64,000 nt of DNA. Source: Amphritea atlantica (GTDB lineage: Bacteria > Pseudomonadota > Gammaproteobacteria > Pseudomonadales > Balneatricaceae). A program made the position numbers and the translations under genes. The notes beneath the pieces are model-generated. The model saw only the letters and a list, made by a program, of their open reading frames with translations. It had not been told where the DNA came from and did no database searches. The stretch covers positions 3,401,001-3,465,000 of the forward strand of contig CP073344.1 in the NCBI GenBank assembly GCA_024397875.1, written 5' to 3'. How positions within the stretch are numbered: the stretch's first letter is position 1; each line of letters begins with the position of its first letter. This document shows, one piece after another, positions 10,319-18,517 of the stretch.

Positions 10319-10753
10319 TTACTGGCCCAGAGTCAGCGCCTTCTGCATCATCTGTTTTGCCGTATTCATGATCTCAGCATTTATCTGAAAAGAGCGTGAC
10401 GCCGAGATCATATCCGCCATCTCTTCTACAACATTGACATTAGGGTAGTAGACATAACCATTCTCATCCGCCATCGGGTGATCCGGGTTATATTCCTGGC
10501 GCAGTGGGGCATCACTTTCGACGATCCCTGAAATCGCAACCCCCTGTCCCGCCTGCACCCCCAGCGGTAAACCACCGGGCTGCAGGGTATCTGCCTGCTT
10601 CAATTCGAACACCGGTTTACGGGCGCGATAGGTTTCACCGGCACTACTGCTGACGCTCTCGGAATTTGCCATATTGCTGGCAGTGGTATTCAGCCGCACC
10701 GTTTGTGCGCTCATCGCAGAACCCGCAATATCAAAAACATTACCCAGAGACAT
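10319..10753 (-). CDS. flgC: FlgC, proximal rod protein
   Basis: FlgC is a proximal rod subunit. The 144-residue protein shows the short N-terminal rod motif (LNTTASNMANSESVSSSAGE), the YYPNVNVVEEMADMISASRS signature and the NTAKQMMQKAL C-terminus. The start is 2 bp after the flgB stop, indicating coupled translation. Confidence 0.98.
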   Translation of the reverse strand: MSLGNVFDIAGSAMSAQTVRLNTTASNMANSESVSSSAGETYRARKPVFELKQADTLQPGGLPLGVQAGQGVAISGIVESDAPLRQEYNPDHPMADENGYVYYPNVNVVEEMADMISASRSFQINAEIMNTAKQMMQKALTLGQ

Positions 10754-10755
10754 GC

Positions 10756-11157
10756 TTATTCACCCCTAATCGCGTTGCTAAGACCTTTAAATTTTTTATT
10801 CAGAAACTGAAATGAAGCCTGATAATCGACCGCATTTTCGGTGTATCGCGCCATCTCTTCCTGAACATCGACAGTATTGCCATCAATACTCGGTTGATTT
10901 GGAATCCGGTACATCATCTCTGCCGCAAAATCAGCACTGACCAAACCGCTGCTATGCCCTTCGCTGGTCCGGGTCATCTGCAATGATTGCTGACCCACCT
11001 CGGCATCCTGCAATACCGCTTTGAAATCAATATCCCTGGCTTTGTAATTCGGCGTATCACTGTTAGCAATATTGTTTGCCAGAATTTCAGCACGCTGGAT
11101 TCTAAGGCCCACAGCCTTTTCATGAATTCCCAGTGCACTGTCAAAACTGATTGCCAT
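10756..11157 (-). CDS. flgB: FlgB, proximal rod protein
   Basis: FlgB is the most proximal rod subunit. The 133-residue protein carries the family motifs RIQRAEILANNIANSDTPNY and KARDIDFKAVL, and EMARYTENAVDYQASFQFLN near the C-terminus. It is the first gene of flgB-C-D-E and lies about 35 bp after a sigma54-type promoter. Confidence 0.98.
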   Translation of the reverse strand: MAISFDSALGIHEKAVGLRIQRAEILANNIANSDTPNYKARDIDFKAVLQDAEVGQQSLQMTRTSEGHSSGLVSADFAAEMMYRIPNQPSIDGNTVDVQEEMARYTENAVDYQASFQFLNKKFKGLSNAIRGE

Positions 11158-11191
11158 CGGTCTGCCTCAAAATTTCATCTTACCCGCTTAA

Positions 11192-11207
11192 TGCAAGAGC
11201 AATACCA
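11192..11207 (-). promoter_or_regulatory. sigma54-type promoter for flgB-E
   Basis: On the minus strand the site reads TGGTATTGCTCTTGCA. GG and GC are 10 bp apart and the TTGCA half is perfect, fitting the -24/-12 consensus. It lies 35 bp upstream of the flgB ATG. With the flgF site it suggests coordinated sigma54 control of both rod/hook transcripts. Confidence 0.8.
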
Positions 11208-11258
11208 ATACAATATAATCTTTAAAAAACAAACAGTTAATAATAAATAAATTTTAAA

Positions 11259-11336
11259 GCGGCAACCGTTATCCGGTTAACAGCGGCAAAGCGGCAATGA
11301 ATAATGAAGGGCGGCAACTGAATAGATCGGTGGCAA
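11259..11336. repeat. Five-fold GYGGCAA motif upstream of the flgB promoter
   Basis: GCGGCAA occurs at 11259, 11283, 11291 and 11311, and GTGGCAA at 11330, all on the plus strand within 78 bp. The cluster sits 52-130 bp upstream of the flgB sigma54 site, where enhancer-binding activators usually bind. Whether it is an activator array is inference. Confidence 0.55.
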
Positions 11337-11438
11337 TTGAAGGAAAAAAAGGGAAATTAATCTGAATTCATTGCTCGGGATGATCGGCTCGTGCCCGATC
11401 CACTGTGACATTGTAATACTGGGAGTGAGTTAATTGTT

Positions 11439-11589
11439 GGAGCTGCATCCTGCAGCGATTAAAGAGCCGTAGCTAGACATCGCTTCGCGACTTGTTAGAC
11501 GCTCCTGCGTCGCTTGCTAGTCGTTAGAATAAGCAAGAGCACTCACTGCGGTTTTAAACCGCTTGTGTGGAGCTGCATCCTGCAGCGAT
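11439..11589. repeat. Intergenic direct repeat pair with a palindrome between
   Basis: The 20-base sequence GGAGCTGCATCCTGCAGCGA occurs twice, at 11439-11458 and 11569-11588. Each copy is partly self-complementary (GCTGCA/TGCAGC). Between them lies a perfect palindrome, GCGGTTTTAAACCGC (11548-11562), and GC-rich inverted segments. No coding frame is evident. It resembles a dispersed intergenic repeat unit rather than a gene. The rest of the flgB-cheR gap (11158-11649) holds no gene I can support. Confidence 0.6.
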
Positions 11590-11623
11590 GAACGACGCAC
11601 CGGCACCCCGACCCGCTACCCAT

Positions 11624-11648
11624 AAAAAAGCGCGCCTGAAGCGCGCTT
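11624..11648 (-). terminator. Intrinsic terminator after cheR
   Basis: On the minus strand AAGCGCGC pairs with GCGCGCTT around a 5-base loop and is followed by TTTTTT. It starts right after the cheR stop, so cheV-cheR is a separate transcript from flgB-E. Confidence 0.88.
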
Positions 11649-11649
11649 G

Positions 11650-12492
11650 TTATTTTGCTCTATAAATAATTCCGGGACGACAATGAACCATCTCAAACAG
11701 GTTGTTCAGCTCACCAATCGACTCAGAAGCCCCTAGCAAAAGATAACCGCCGGGTTTCAGTGTCTTGTGGATCTTCATCAGAATCTCCCGTTTACGTTCA
11801 GAAGAAAAATAGATCAGCACATTACGGCAAAAAACGATATCGCACGAACCAATACCGGCATAGGCCCCCAGTAGATTCAGCTCTCTGAAAGCCACCCGCT
11901 TCTTAATTTTCGGCAGCAGACACCAGGCCTCATGCTTTCCAGGCTCGAAAAACTTTTTCAGTCTGTCCTGAGACAATCCCCGGCCAAGCGCCAGCATCTC
12001 ATACTCAGCCAGACGCGCCTGCTCCAGAACCCGGGTACTGATATCGGTCGCAATAATCTCTTCGCCCAGCCTGAATGCTGCTGGATTTTGTTCCTTGAAC
12101 TCATCAATAATCATACTGATAGAGTAAGGTTCCTGACCGGTTGAACACGCGGCTGACCACACTTTCAGTCGCTGCGACGCCTGTTTCTCAGCCAGCTCTG
12201 GCAGCAACCTGTCTTTTAATATTTCATAGGGATGAATATCACGAAACCAGAGGGTTTCATTGGTGGTCATTGCATTAATGACCTGTTCTTTAAGATGGCT
12301 GTTGCCAGGGCGTTCCAGTGTAACCACCAGCTGCCCTAATGAATCATACCGCCCTTCTATAAGAATTTTGCTTAAGCGACTCTCCACCAGGTACTGTTTG
12401 TGTTTTGCCAGCAAGATGCCACACGCCCGCTCAAGAAACTGACAAAATTGATCAAACTCCTGCTGAGTAATCGTGATTTTATGGCGGTTCAG
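11650..12492 (-). CDS. cheR: CheR, MCP methyltransferase, probably CTG-initiated
   Basis: CheR methylates chemoreceptor glutamates using S-adenosylmethionine. The C-terminal SAM-binding domain shows KVWSAACSTGQEPYSISMII and CDIVFCRNVLIYFSS. The conserved N-terminal helical domain (QEFDQFCQFLERACGILLAK, continuing HKQYLVESRLSK) is only fully included if translation begins upstream of the first TTG at 12414. That frame has no ATG, GTG or TTG before the in-frame stop at 12502-12504. A CTG at 12490-12492, six bases after GAGG, gives 280 residues, the normal size. I therefore place the start there. Starting at 12414 would delete about 26 conserved residues. The gene lies 28 bp after cheV. Confidence 0.85.
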   Translation of the reverse strand: MNRHKITITQQEFDQFCQFLERACGILLAKHKQYLVESRLSKILIEGRYDSLGQLVVTLERPGNSHLKEQVINAMTTNETLWFRDIHPYEILKDRLLPELAEKQASQRLKVWSAACSTGQEPYSISMIIDEFKEQNPAAFRLGEEIIATDISTRVLEQARLAEYEMLALGRGLSQDRLKKFFEPGKHEAWCLLPKIKKRVAFRELNLLGAYAGIGSCDIVFCRNVLIYFSSERKREILMKIHKTLKPGGYLLLGASESIGELNNLFEMVHCRPGIIYRAK

Positions 12493-12520
12493 AGCACTAT
12501 CCTCTTACGTATAGGATTAA

Positions 12521-13456
12521 TCACCCCTCTACTGACTCAATTCGCTGAATCACCGCCTCAGCTAACTCATCTGGATTAAACTTGCCGATAAAGGAGTCGG
12601 CACCGACGCGCTTAACCATAGCCAGATTGAAACGACCACTCAGCGAACTGTGCAACATGACATATAAAGGCTTCAGTCGAATGTCTTCACGAATTTTCTT
12701 AACCAGAGTATAGCCATCCATCTGTGGCATTTCGATATCAGAGATGACCATCAGAAACATATCAGTCATTTTTTGATCTTTTTCCGCCATCTGAGTCAGC
12801 ATATCCAGTGCAGCTTTACCATCATTGGCCGTTGTCACCTTGATATTCAGATTTTCCAGTGCTTTCTTAACCTGAGTCCGGGCAACGCTTGAATCATCCA
12901 CAACCAGTATATGATATTGAGCGGCATTCTTTTTAAAGTTATCGGTTACGACGGTGGATTTGACTTCAGTACTGACAGGAATGAGATCAGCCAACACCTG
13001 CTCAACATCAAGAATCTCAATCAGTCCTCCATCATGCTGAACAACCGCAGTGAGGTAATTTTTCTCATTGGTTTCTATCGGGGGTGGACTGACCTGATCC
13101 CATTTTGCCGGTAGTATTCGGTCCACATTCCGCACCAGAAACGCCAGAACCCGGCGGTTATACTCCGATACGATCAGAAAACAATTCAACCGATCTGCAG
13201 CGGCAACAGGCTCACCACCAATGGCCTGAGAAAGATCAATGACCGGAATCGTTTCGCCGCGAATATGGGCCAAACCCTTCAGGGCTGTTGTCTGCTTTGG
13301 AATACCAGTCAGCTCAGGACAGGTCAGGACTTCCCGGACTTTAAAGACATTGATACCATATTCCTGGTCGTCATTAAGTCCAAACAAAAGCAGTTCCAGA
13401 CGGTTCTGTCCCGCCATATTGGTGCGTTGGTTTACAGTACTGTTTATACCTGACAT
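12521..13456 (-). CDS. cheV: CheV, CheW-receiver coupling protein
   Basis: CheV links chemoreceptors to the kinase CheA and can be phosphorylated. Residues about 15-160 are a CheW-like domain (ELLLFGLNDDQEYGINVFKV, GETIPVIDLSQAIGG). Residues about 180-305 are a response-regulator receiver with the acidic pocket HILVVDDSS and the phospho-acceptor Asp in VISDIEMPQMDG, plus a conserved Lys in FIGKFNPDEL. Length, 311 residues, is typical. The cheV-cheR-flgB order is the one known from pseudomonads. Confidence 0.97.
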   Translation of the reverse strand: MSGINSTVNQRTNMAGQNRLELLLFGLNDDQEYGINVFKVREVLTCPELTGIPKQTTALKGLAHIRGETIPVIDLSQAIGGEPVAAADRLNCFLIVSEYNRRVLAFLVRNVDRILPAKWDQVSPPPIETNEKNYLTAVVQHDGGLIEILDVEQVLADLIPVSTEVKSTVVTDNFKKNAAQYHILVVDDSSVARTQVKKALENLNIKVTTANDGKAALDMLTQMAEKDQKMTDMFLMVISDIEMPQMDGYTLVKKIREDIRLKPLYVMLHSSLSGRFNLAMVKRVGADSFIGKFNPDELAEAVIQRIESVEG

Positions 13457-13504
13457 GATGCTCTCTGTACTAAGCGTTACCTGACCATTGCCAATTCAAT
13501 TGCA

Positions 13505-14227
13505 ATGCGAACTTCCGGATTAAGCGTGAAAACAAATATATTCTCTACAATAATCACACTTATAACTATGTTAGCAGTGCCAGTAAAGGGCACACAGGCT
13601 GCCGAGACACACTCACTCACCCAAAAAGCACACCACTATCTGGTGGAACAGTACCAGAAAATCAATCCTATGGCGCGCACTGTCGTCAGGGTGTCCCCCC
13701 TTGCAACTGAGCTTGATATCCGCCGATGCAATAGCCCCATAGCCTTTATTCATGCACCCGGCAGGGCAACCCGCACAACCACCAAGGCCGTCTGCAACCA
13801 GCCGGCCTGGACTATTTTCATATCCGCCACCATTGAGCAATGGCAGCCGATTGCGGTCACCAGCAGGGCGCTGAGCAAAGGTACCATTTTGGGGGACTCT
13901 GATATCTATCTGAAAGAGTTTGATATCAAAAGCCTGACGTCACCCTACTTTACCAACCCCGGAGAACTGATCGGCCGCGAGATAAAACGGGCCGTAACCT
14001 CAAATCAGATAATCTCTCCAACACTGGTTGAAAAAAAGCTACTGATCCGTAAAGGTGACCTTGTTTATATACAAGCCAATAAAGGCGCTATGACCGTGCG
14101 GATGACCGGAACGGCCCAGCAGGATGGTTCGCTGGGAGAACAGATCAGCGTGATCAACAGTCGCTCAGGCAAACAGGTTCACGGATATGTAAAAAGCCAG
14201 GGAGTCATCACGGTAAATGGCCATTAG
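13505..14227 (+). CDS. flgA: FlgA, P-ring assembly chaperone
   Basis: FlgA is a periplasmic chaperone for P-ring formation. It has an N-terminal signal peptide (IITLITMLAVPVKGTQAAE) and the C-terminal SAF-like domain with RALSKGTILGDSDIYLKEFD and VRKGDLVYI-like IRKGDLVYIQANKGAMTVRM. The 13505 ATG overlaps an inverted repeat (ATTGC / GCAAT, 13487-13506), so the in-frame GTG at 13526 is an alternative start. It gives a more ordinary signal peptide. The gene is divergent from cheV and precedes flgM, as in pseudomonads. Confidence 0.92.
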   Translation: MRTSGLSVKTNIFSTIITLITMLAVPVKGTQAAETHSLTQKAHHYLVEQYQKINPMARTVVRVSPLATELDIRRCNSPIAFIHAPGRATRTTTKAVCNQPAWTIFISATIEQWQPIAVTSRALSKGTILGDSDIYLKEFDIKSLTSPYFTNPGELIGREIKRAVTSNQIISPTLVEKKLLIRKGDLVYIQANKGAMTVRMTGTAQQDGSLGEQISVINSRSGKQVHGYVKSQGVITVNGH

Positions 14228-14288
14228 CACCCCCTCGCAGGCCGATATTTGAGCTGCTATACTGCAGCCATAAAATTGTAAATAGCGT

Positions 14289-14315
14289 TAAAGTTTTCCA
14301 ACGCCGCGCCGATAG
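14289..14315 (+). promoter_or_regulatory. sigma28 (FliA)-type promoter for flgM-flgN
   Basis: TAAAGTTT, an 11-base spacer, then GCCGATAG matches the FliA consensus TAAAGTTT-N11-GCCGATAA except for the last base. It lies 31 bp before the flgM ATG, implying late-class control of the anti-sigma factor gene. Confidence 0.85.
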
Positions 14316-14345
14316 CTGTATTCAGAACAGCATGAGGACCAGAAA

Positions 14346-14663
14346 ATGGTTATTGATATCACGGGTTTAACGTCTTCTTCACAGGCGGCTAACTCTCGTG
14401 CCAAGGTAAGTGAACAGCCTGCGACCGAGAGTAAAACGCAGCAAAAATCTGCAGACACAGGGTCTGCGGTTTCGACTGGCGTCAGCCTCAGCGATGCAGC
14501 TCAGGCAGTACAGAGAAGTGCCGGTCAGGCCGTTGAAGAAGGTATCTCAGTTAATGAGCAGAAGATCGCTGAGCTGAAAGCTGCGATCGACGATGGCAGC
14601 TATCAGATTAACTACGAAGGCACCGCTCGCGCTCTGTTTCAGCTCGAAAGTATGTTTGACTGA
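14346..14663 (+). CDS. flgM: FlgM, anti-sigma28 factor
   Basis: FlgM binds and inhibits FliA until it is exported through the finished hook. The 105-residue protein has the N-terminal segment MVIDITGLTSSSQ, a Ser/Ala/Thr-rich disordered stretch, and the conserved sigma-binding C-terminal half (VNEQKIAELKAAIDDGSYQI, then NYEGTARALFQLESMF). The sigma28-type promoter directly upstream fits the usual autoregulatory loop. The stop overlaps the flgN start (TGATG). Confidence 0.95.
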   Translation: MVIDITGLTSSSQAANSRAKVSEQPATESKTQQKSADTGSAVSTGVSLSDAAQAVQRSAGQAVEEGISVNEQKIAELKAAIDDGSYQINYEGTARALFQLESMFD

Positions 14664-15148
14664 TGACGCCCCCCCCTCTCGATCAAATTAATGCCCTGAC
14701 GACTCAGGGCATTACTTTTCTGACGACACTGAGTGAGTTGCTTGATGCCGAATATAAGGCGCTACAGCAGCGCAGCATCGAACACCTACAGGAACTGGTC
14801 GGGCAAAAGACAGATACTCTGCAGCAACTGGAAGAAAATAATCAGGCACGCAACCAACTCTTTATCTCCGCCGGTATAACGCCGGATAAGCCTGGTTTGC
14901 AAGACTATAAAGCCCGGTTGAATGAAACAGAAGCAGCGTCGTTCACCTCACTCTGGAGTGAACTGGAACAGGTTCTGCGGCAGGTAAATGAAAAAAACAA
15001 GCGCAATGAAATTATCATTACCCGCAACAGCCGTAATCTCGAACAGCTGATGAGCATCATCAGAGGACAGAACCAGAAAAACACCCTCTACAATCAGAGC
15101 GGCGGCAAAGGGAATTACTCAGCACAAAACAGTCTGGGTAAAGCCTGA
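14663..15148 (+). CDS. flgN: FlgN, chaperone for FlgK and FlgL
   Basis: FlgN is the type III export chaperone for the hook-junction proteins FlgK and FlgL, both encoded at the left of the window. The 161-residue, largely helical protein (ALTTQGITFLTTLSELLDAE, YKALQQRSIEHLQELVGQK) has the family's coiled-coil look and ends in a Gly/Ser/Asn-rich tail. It overlaps flgM by one base. A hairpin (GGGTAAA / TTTACCC) at 15136-15166 covers its stop but lacks a T-run, so termination is uncertain. Confidence 0.92.
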   Translation: MTPPPLDQINALTTQGITFLTTLSELLDAEYKALQQRSIEHLQELVGQKTDTLQQLEENNQARNQLFISAGITPDKPGLQDYKARLNETEAASFTSLWSELEQVLRQVNEKNKRNEIIITRNSRNLEQLMSIIRGQNQKNTLYNQSGGKGNYSAQNSLGKA

Positions 15149-15207
15149 TTTTTTTCAGATTTACCCGTGACCTCAGCCCTCATAACAAGTAGAATTCCTG
15201 CCACTGC

Positions 15208-15246
15208 CTCCCCGTAGTTCAACCGGATAGAATAGGGCCCTCCTAA
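15208..15246 (+). pseudogene. 5' half of a split tRNA-Arg(CCT), island left end (attL)
   Basis: Starting at CTCCCCG (acceptor strand) the sequence folds as a D-arm (GTTC / GAAT) and the 5' strand of the anticodon stem (GGGCC) and ends with the loop CTCCTAA carrying anticodon CCT. It then changes into unrelated AT-rich DNA. Joined to 52181-52217 it gives a complete 76-base cloverleaf. The shared core CCCTCCTAA is at 15238-15246. As it stands, no 3' half follows here, so the gene is disrupted. Confidence 0.88.
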
Positions 15247-15402
15247 CCCCTCATCTTTACATATAATTATATAAAAGCACTAATAAAGCACCTTTAGTTA
15301 TATGAAAAAACAAATATTTTACCTTTAGAATCAATAGCTTTTATTTTATTCGACATATATAAGCCCAATTCCCATACAACTCAGACACGTCATCAACATT
15401 CC

Positions 15403-15430
15403 TTTGCAATACTATTTTTCACGCTATAAT
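15403..15430 (+). promoter_or_regulatory. Putative sigma70 promoter for the integrase
   Basis: TTTGCA and TATAAT are separated by 16 bp, 42 bp before the integrase GTG. The -10 is perfect, the -35 moderate. The rest of 15247-15471 is AT-rich left-end DNA without a gene. Confidence 0.5.
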
Positions 15431-15471
15431 ACTACCAAATACACTACGAACGGCTTGAAAGAGGATTTTGG

Positions 15472-17040
15472 GTGGCAACAACGAAACGTGTAAAAAAAGC
15501 TGATTTCAAGCTCAGCAACTACATAGCGGATCACAAGATCACGCGCATGACGTCTTTTGCATTTAAAGAAGCGGAAATAGCCAAGCTACCATTAATGGCA
15601 GATGACAGGACTATCGATCTATATGACTCCAGCTTGGAACGCGGAGAGTGGAAGCTGGTACTTCGCTTACAGAAGACGCGAAAGACCTTTCATATCAGAA
15701 ATCGGTCTGGAATGAAGGGCAAGATCGGTGTATGGATACCCAAACCTAATAGCAACCATTATCCTCGTGGATTCGTAAGTCTCGCACAAGCGAGAAAAGA
15801 GTTTTATAAACGCATTGAAGAGCTGAAAGCATTAACCGCTGAAGCCGCAGAAAAGCAGAAATGGACCATTGAACAGTATCTAGACAATCAATACATCCAA
15901 GACCGCCTCGTCAAACCCACAAAAGACGGAAACATACACCATGTAACAGAAAGCACAATCAGAGAAATCAAACAGGGATTCCCATTATGGATCAACAAAA
16001 GATTGATTGATGCTCACAATGACTGGCCAGAGCAGTTTGCAAATTACTGGAACTCTAAAGAATGTGTTGTTCCACGAACCCAAGAACGAAAAACTGGTAT
16101 ATCTTCTGAGACACAGCGCAAATATTACTCGATGATAAATGCAATGTTTCACATTTGCGTAAAAATGGGGTATCTGCGACACAATCCGATCGACAACAAA
16201 ACATACCTTTTCAAGCGCAACGAAAAGCAAGAAATTAGAACTTATGAAGACGATTTCGGCTACGAAGAGATCATAGACTTTATTTTCGATGAATGCTCTG
16301 GAAGCCAAGCTGGTAAGTTAATGATCTCAACAATCATTCTCACAGGTGCCCGACCGGCTGAAGTCTACCGAAATAAAGCTTCAAACTTCAACGAAAAAAA
16401 GCGCAATGTTTTCATACCCGGAGCAATAAGCAAAAACAGCGGACAGCGACGAATAGCAATCAGAGTCGAACGCTACTGGATAGAGCTAAAGAAATACAAG
16501 CGTAATAACTGGCAAGAGAACCCAAATGATTTTATGTTTCCGAGCAATAAGTCGAACACCGGCCACTCAACAGAGAATATGTATAAACAAATTTGGCAGC
16601 AAATAAAGCATGCATATAAGATCACACACGGAGTTCTATACGACAGTAGACACACATTCGCAACAGAATCCGCCCGCGAATCCAATGTGGAGGTTACAGC
16701 TGGACTCATAGGCAATTCGATTGCAACTACGTATAAATATTATTACAAGAACAAAGAAGAAGATGCAGAAAGGGTCGTTGAAGCTATTCACACAAAAAAA
16801 CGTAAACAGACTAATAACGCGCCAACATCTACTGCGACTACACGATCAGTAATCAGCATCGGAAAGCTTCCTGAGGAAGTTGCTGAGTTTTTCGAAATGT
16901 TCCGCAGTGGAAAGGAGCTGCCTGGTGATAATCAGCTGTATAAAGACGACTGGATGTCATTCATCAGCAAAGTTAAAAAGCGGGTCGAGCGCGGCAGGAT
17001 GGGCGAAGACACGGAAGACTGGCTTGATGCCGTAACATGA
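15472..17040 (+). CDS. Tyrosine recombinase (island integrase)
   Basis: This 522-residue protein is the probable integrase for the tRNA-Arg site. The catalytic domain shows the box I Arg (about R294, in LTGARPAEVY), the box II Arg-His pair (R393-H394 in YDSRHTFATES) and a Tyr cluster TTYKYYYKN (about 420-426) containing the nucleophile. The usual first His of box II is replaced by Tyr, which is tolerated in the superfamily. The N-terminal 280 residues hold the DNA-binding and SAM-like regions. It starts with GTG after AGAGGA. Position next to attL, reading inward, is the usual island arrangement. Confidence 0.9.
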   Translation: MATTKRVKKADFKLSNYIADHKITRMTSFAFKEAEIAKLPLMADDRTIDLYDSSLERGEWKLVLRLQKTRKTFHIRNRSGMKGKIGVWIPKPNSNHYPRGFVSLAQARKEFYKRIEELKALTAEAAEKQKWTIEQYLDNQYIQDRLVKPTKDGNIHHVTESTIREIKQGFPLWINKRLIDAHNDWPEQFANYWNSKECVVPRTQERKTGISSETQRKYYSMINAMFHICVKMGYLRHNPIDNKTYLFKRNEKQEIRTYEDDFGYEEIIDFIFDECSGSQAGKLMISTIILTGARPAEVYRNKASNFNEKKRNVFIPGAISKNSGQRRIAIRVERYWIELKKYKRNNWQENPNDFMFPSNKSNTGHSTENMYKQIWQQIKHAYKITHGVLYDSRHTFATESARESNVEVTAGLIGNSIATTYKYYYKNKEEDAERVVEAIHTKKRKQTNNAPTSTATTRSVISIGKLPEEVAEFFEMFRSGKELPGDNQLYKDDWMSFISKVKKRVERGRMGEDTEDWLDAVT

Positions 17041-17051
17041 CAACAACCGGA

Positions 17052-17370
17052 TGAATCGACCAGCCTATCGTAGACGCTTTACTGCTTGTTGATCTGCTGT
17101 TTTTCAAATTCGATTGGAGACAGGTTATTCGTATAGCCATGTTTCCTAACTGAGTTATAAAACATTTCGATGTAATCGAAAACATCTTGTCGCGCTTCTG
17201 CTCGTGTTAAATAGATTCGGCTTTTTATCCGTTCTCGTTTAAGGAGCTGGAAAAAGCTTTCGGCTACGGCATTATCATGGCAGTTCCCGCGTCGACTCAT
17301 ACTGGGCTTTAAGCGGTGAACTTTCAGGAAGTCCTGCCACTCATAGCCCGTAAACTGGGTCCCCTGATCG
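17052..17370 (-). pseudogene. IS3-family transposase C-terminal fragment
   Basis: On the minus strand a frame from about 17370 to the stop at 17079 encodes the C-terminal part of an IS3-type OrfB: SDQGTQFTGYEWQDFLK, then GNCHDNAVAESFFQLLK with the DDE Glu, then YNSVRKHGYTNNLSPIEFE. Sequence before the second Asp region is missing, cut where the next IS end begins at 17371. A terminal-repeat-like sequence TGAATCGACCAGCC lies at 17052. It is dead: no OrfA and no N-terminal catalytic part. Confidence 0.85.
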
Positions 17371-17545
17371 GGTAATCCTCCCCTTTTTAGTAGGTGCTAA
17401 AAGTAGAAGTTAAGCGACCATCAACGGTGGTTTGCCACCATTGGCTTTATGTGGTCGCTCATGATTGTAAAACCATAACCAGCTTGTTGCATAGTCCTGT
17501 ACTTCATCCAATGTTTCAAAGAGGTGTTTGCTCACCCAGCTGTAC
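17371..17545. repeat. 175-bp IS end, first of two direct copies
   Basis: Bases 17371-17545 recur at 34825-34999 in the same orientation and look identical by eye. They contain the 3' end of an IS3-type OrfB (minus strand; SWLWFYNHERPHKANGGKPP) and the IS terminus beginning GGTAATCCTCCCC. The two copies bracket the IS66, IS5 and hut-gdh block. Confidence 0.85.
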
Positions 17546-18142
17546 CTTATTGTGCAGTTGTGACGTTCAATATAAGCATTCTGTTGAGGGTTGCCTGGTT
17601 GAATGTACTCAACTCATATTCCGTTCTTCAGTGCCCAATTGGTAAATTCATGACTGATAAACTCTGGGCCATTATCGCAGCGAATGACCAAGGGCTTACC
17701 CCTCCATTCGATTAACTGATTAAGCGATCGTATTACCCGTATCGAAGGTAGTGAAAAACCTGCGTCAATAGCTAAGCCTTCACGCCTGAAATCATCTATC
17801 ACATTAAATAAACGGTATTTCCTACCGTCAGACAACTGGTCGTGCATAAAGTCGATTGACCATACTTGATTGGCTCGCAGTGGTTGCTTTAACGACTCAG
17901 GTTTGTGTCTTTTAAGCCGTCTGCGAGGCCGTATCCTCAGATTCAACGCCAGCTCACAGTAGATGCGGTAAATCCGCTTGTGGTTCCAACGAAAGCCTTT
18001 AACGTTGCGAAGGTAGTCAAAGCACATCCCAAACCCCCAGTCAGTATCTTTCTCAGTCAACTGAACGAGCCAGTCTGCGATTTCACTATTCTCAGAGGCT
18101 AACTTGGGCTGATATCGATAACAGGTTTCGCTGATGCCCAAC
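17410..18142 (-). pseudogene. IS3-family OrfB transposase with internal stop, truncated by IS66
   Basis: The minus-strand frame encodes most of an Orf[21 protein letters not shown] with the first Asp, [15 protein letters not shown] with the second, then NPQQNAYIERHN with the Glu. A TGA at 17614-17616 interrupts the frame between WALKNGI and VEYIQPGNPQQ, probably a C-to-T change in an Arg codon. The 5' end is cut at 18142 by IS66 copy 1 just before [12 protein letters not shown], and no OrfA remains. The element is inactive. Confidence 0.87.
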
Positions 18143-18223
18143 GTAAGCGGTCGATAAACCCCATCTAAAAACTTTGCGATTTGCCCGCTAACCTGCACTC
18201 TCACAATAATAGAGGGCAATTCC

Positions 18224-18517
18224 ATGACGACTGAACAAAAACGCACCTTTTGGCAAAAGCACATCGATGGCTGGCAGCAGAGCGGACTTTCTCAGCCAGA
18301 GTACTGCAAACAACATGATCTGAAACTCGCCAATTTCGGCTACTGGCGCACCCGCCTGAGCAAACCCAAGCGGAGCAATAAATTCATCCCGGTCGATCTG
18401 GGGCCAAACGTCCAGGCCAGGGTGTCATTGCCCAACGGCGTCCGCCTGGAAGTACCTATTCATGCCCTGGCTGATGTGCTGCCGTTGCTGAATCGAGTAG
18501 CACGGGAGGACCTCTGA
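18224..18517 (+). CDS. tnpA: IS66 accessory protein TnpA
   Basis: This 97-residue protein is the first accessory ORF of IS66 elements. It shows the helix-turn-helix-like start ([20 protein letters not shown], then [19 protein letters not shown]) typical of the family. It overlaps tnpB by one base (TGATG), so translation is coupled. It is identical to the product at 49183-49476. Confidence 0.93.
   Translation: MTTEQKRTFWQKHIDGWQQSGLSQPEYCKQHDLKLANFGYWRTRLSKPKRSNKFIPVDLGPNVQARVSLPNGVRLEVPIHALADVLPLLNRVAREDL

Noticed and set aside
17394..17715. Plus-strand frames over the IS end (also 34848-35051)
   Set aside because: They are antisense shadows of an IS3-type OrfB. The minus-strand reading gives recognisable transposase residues.
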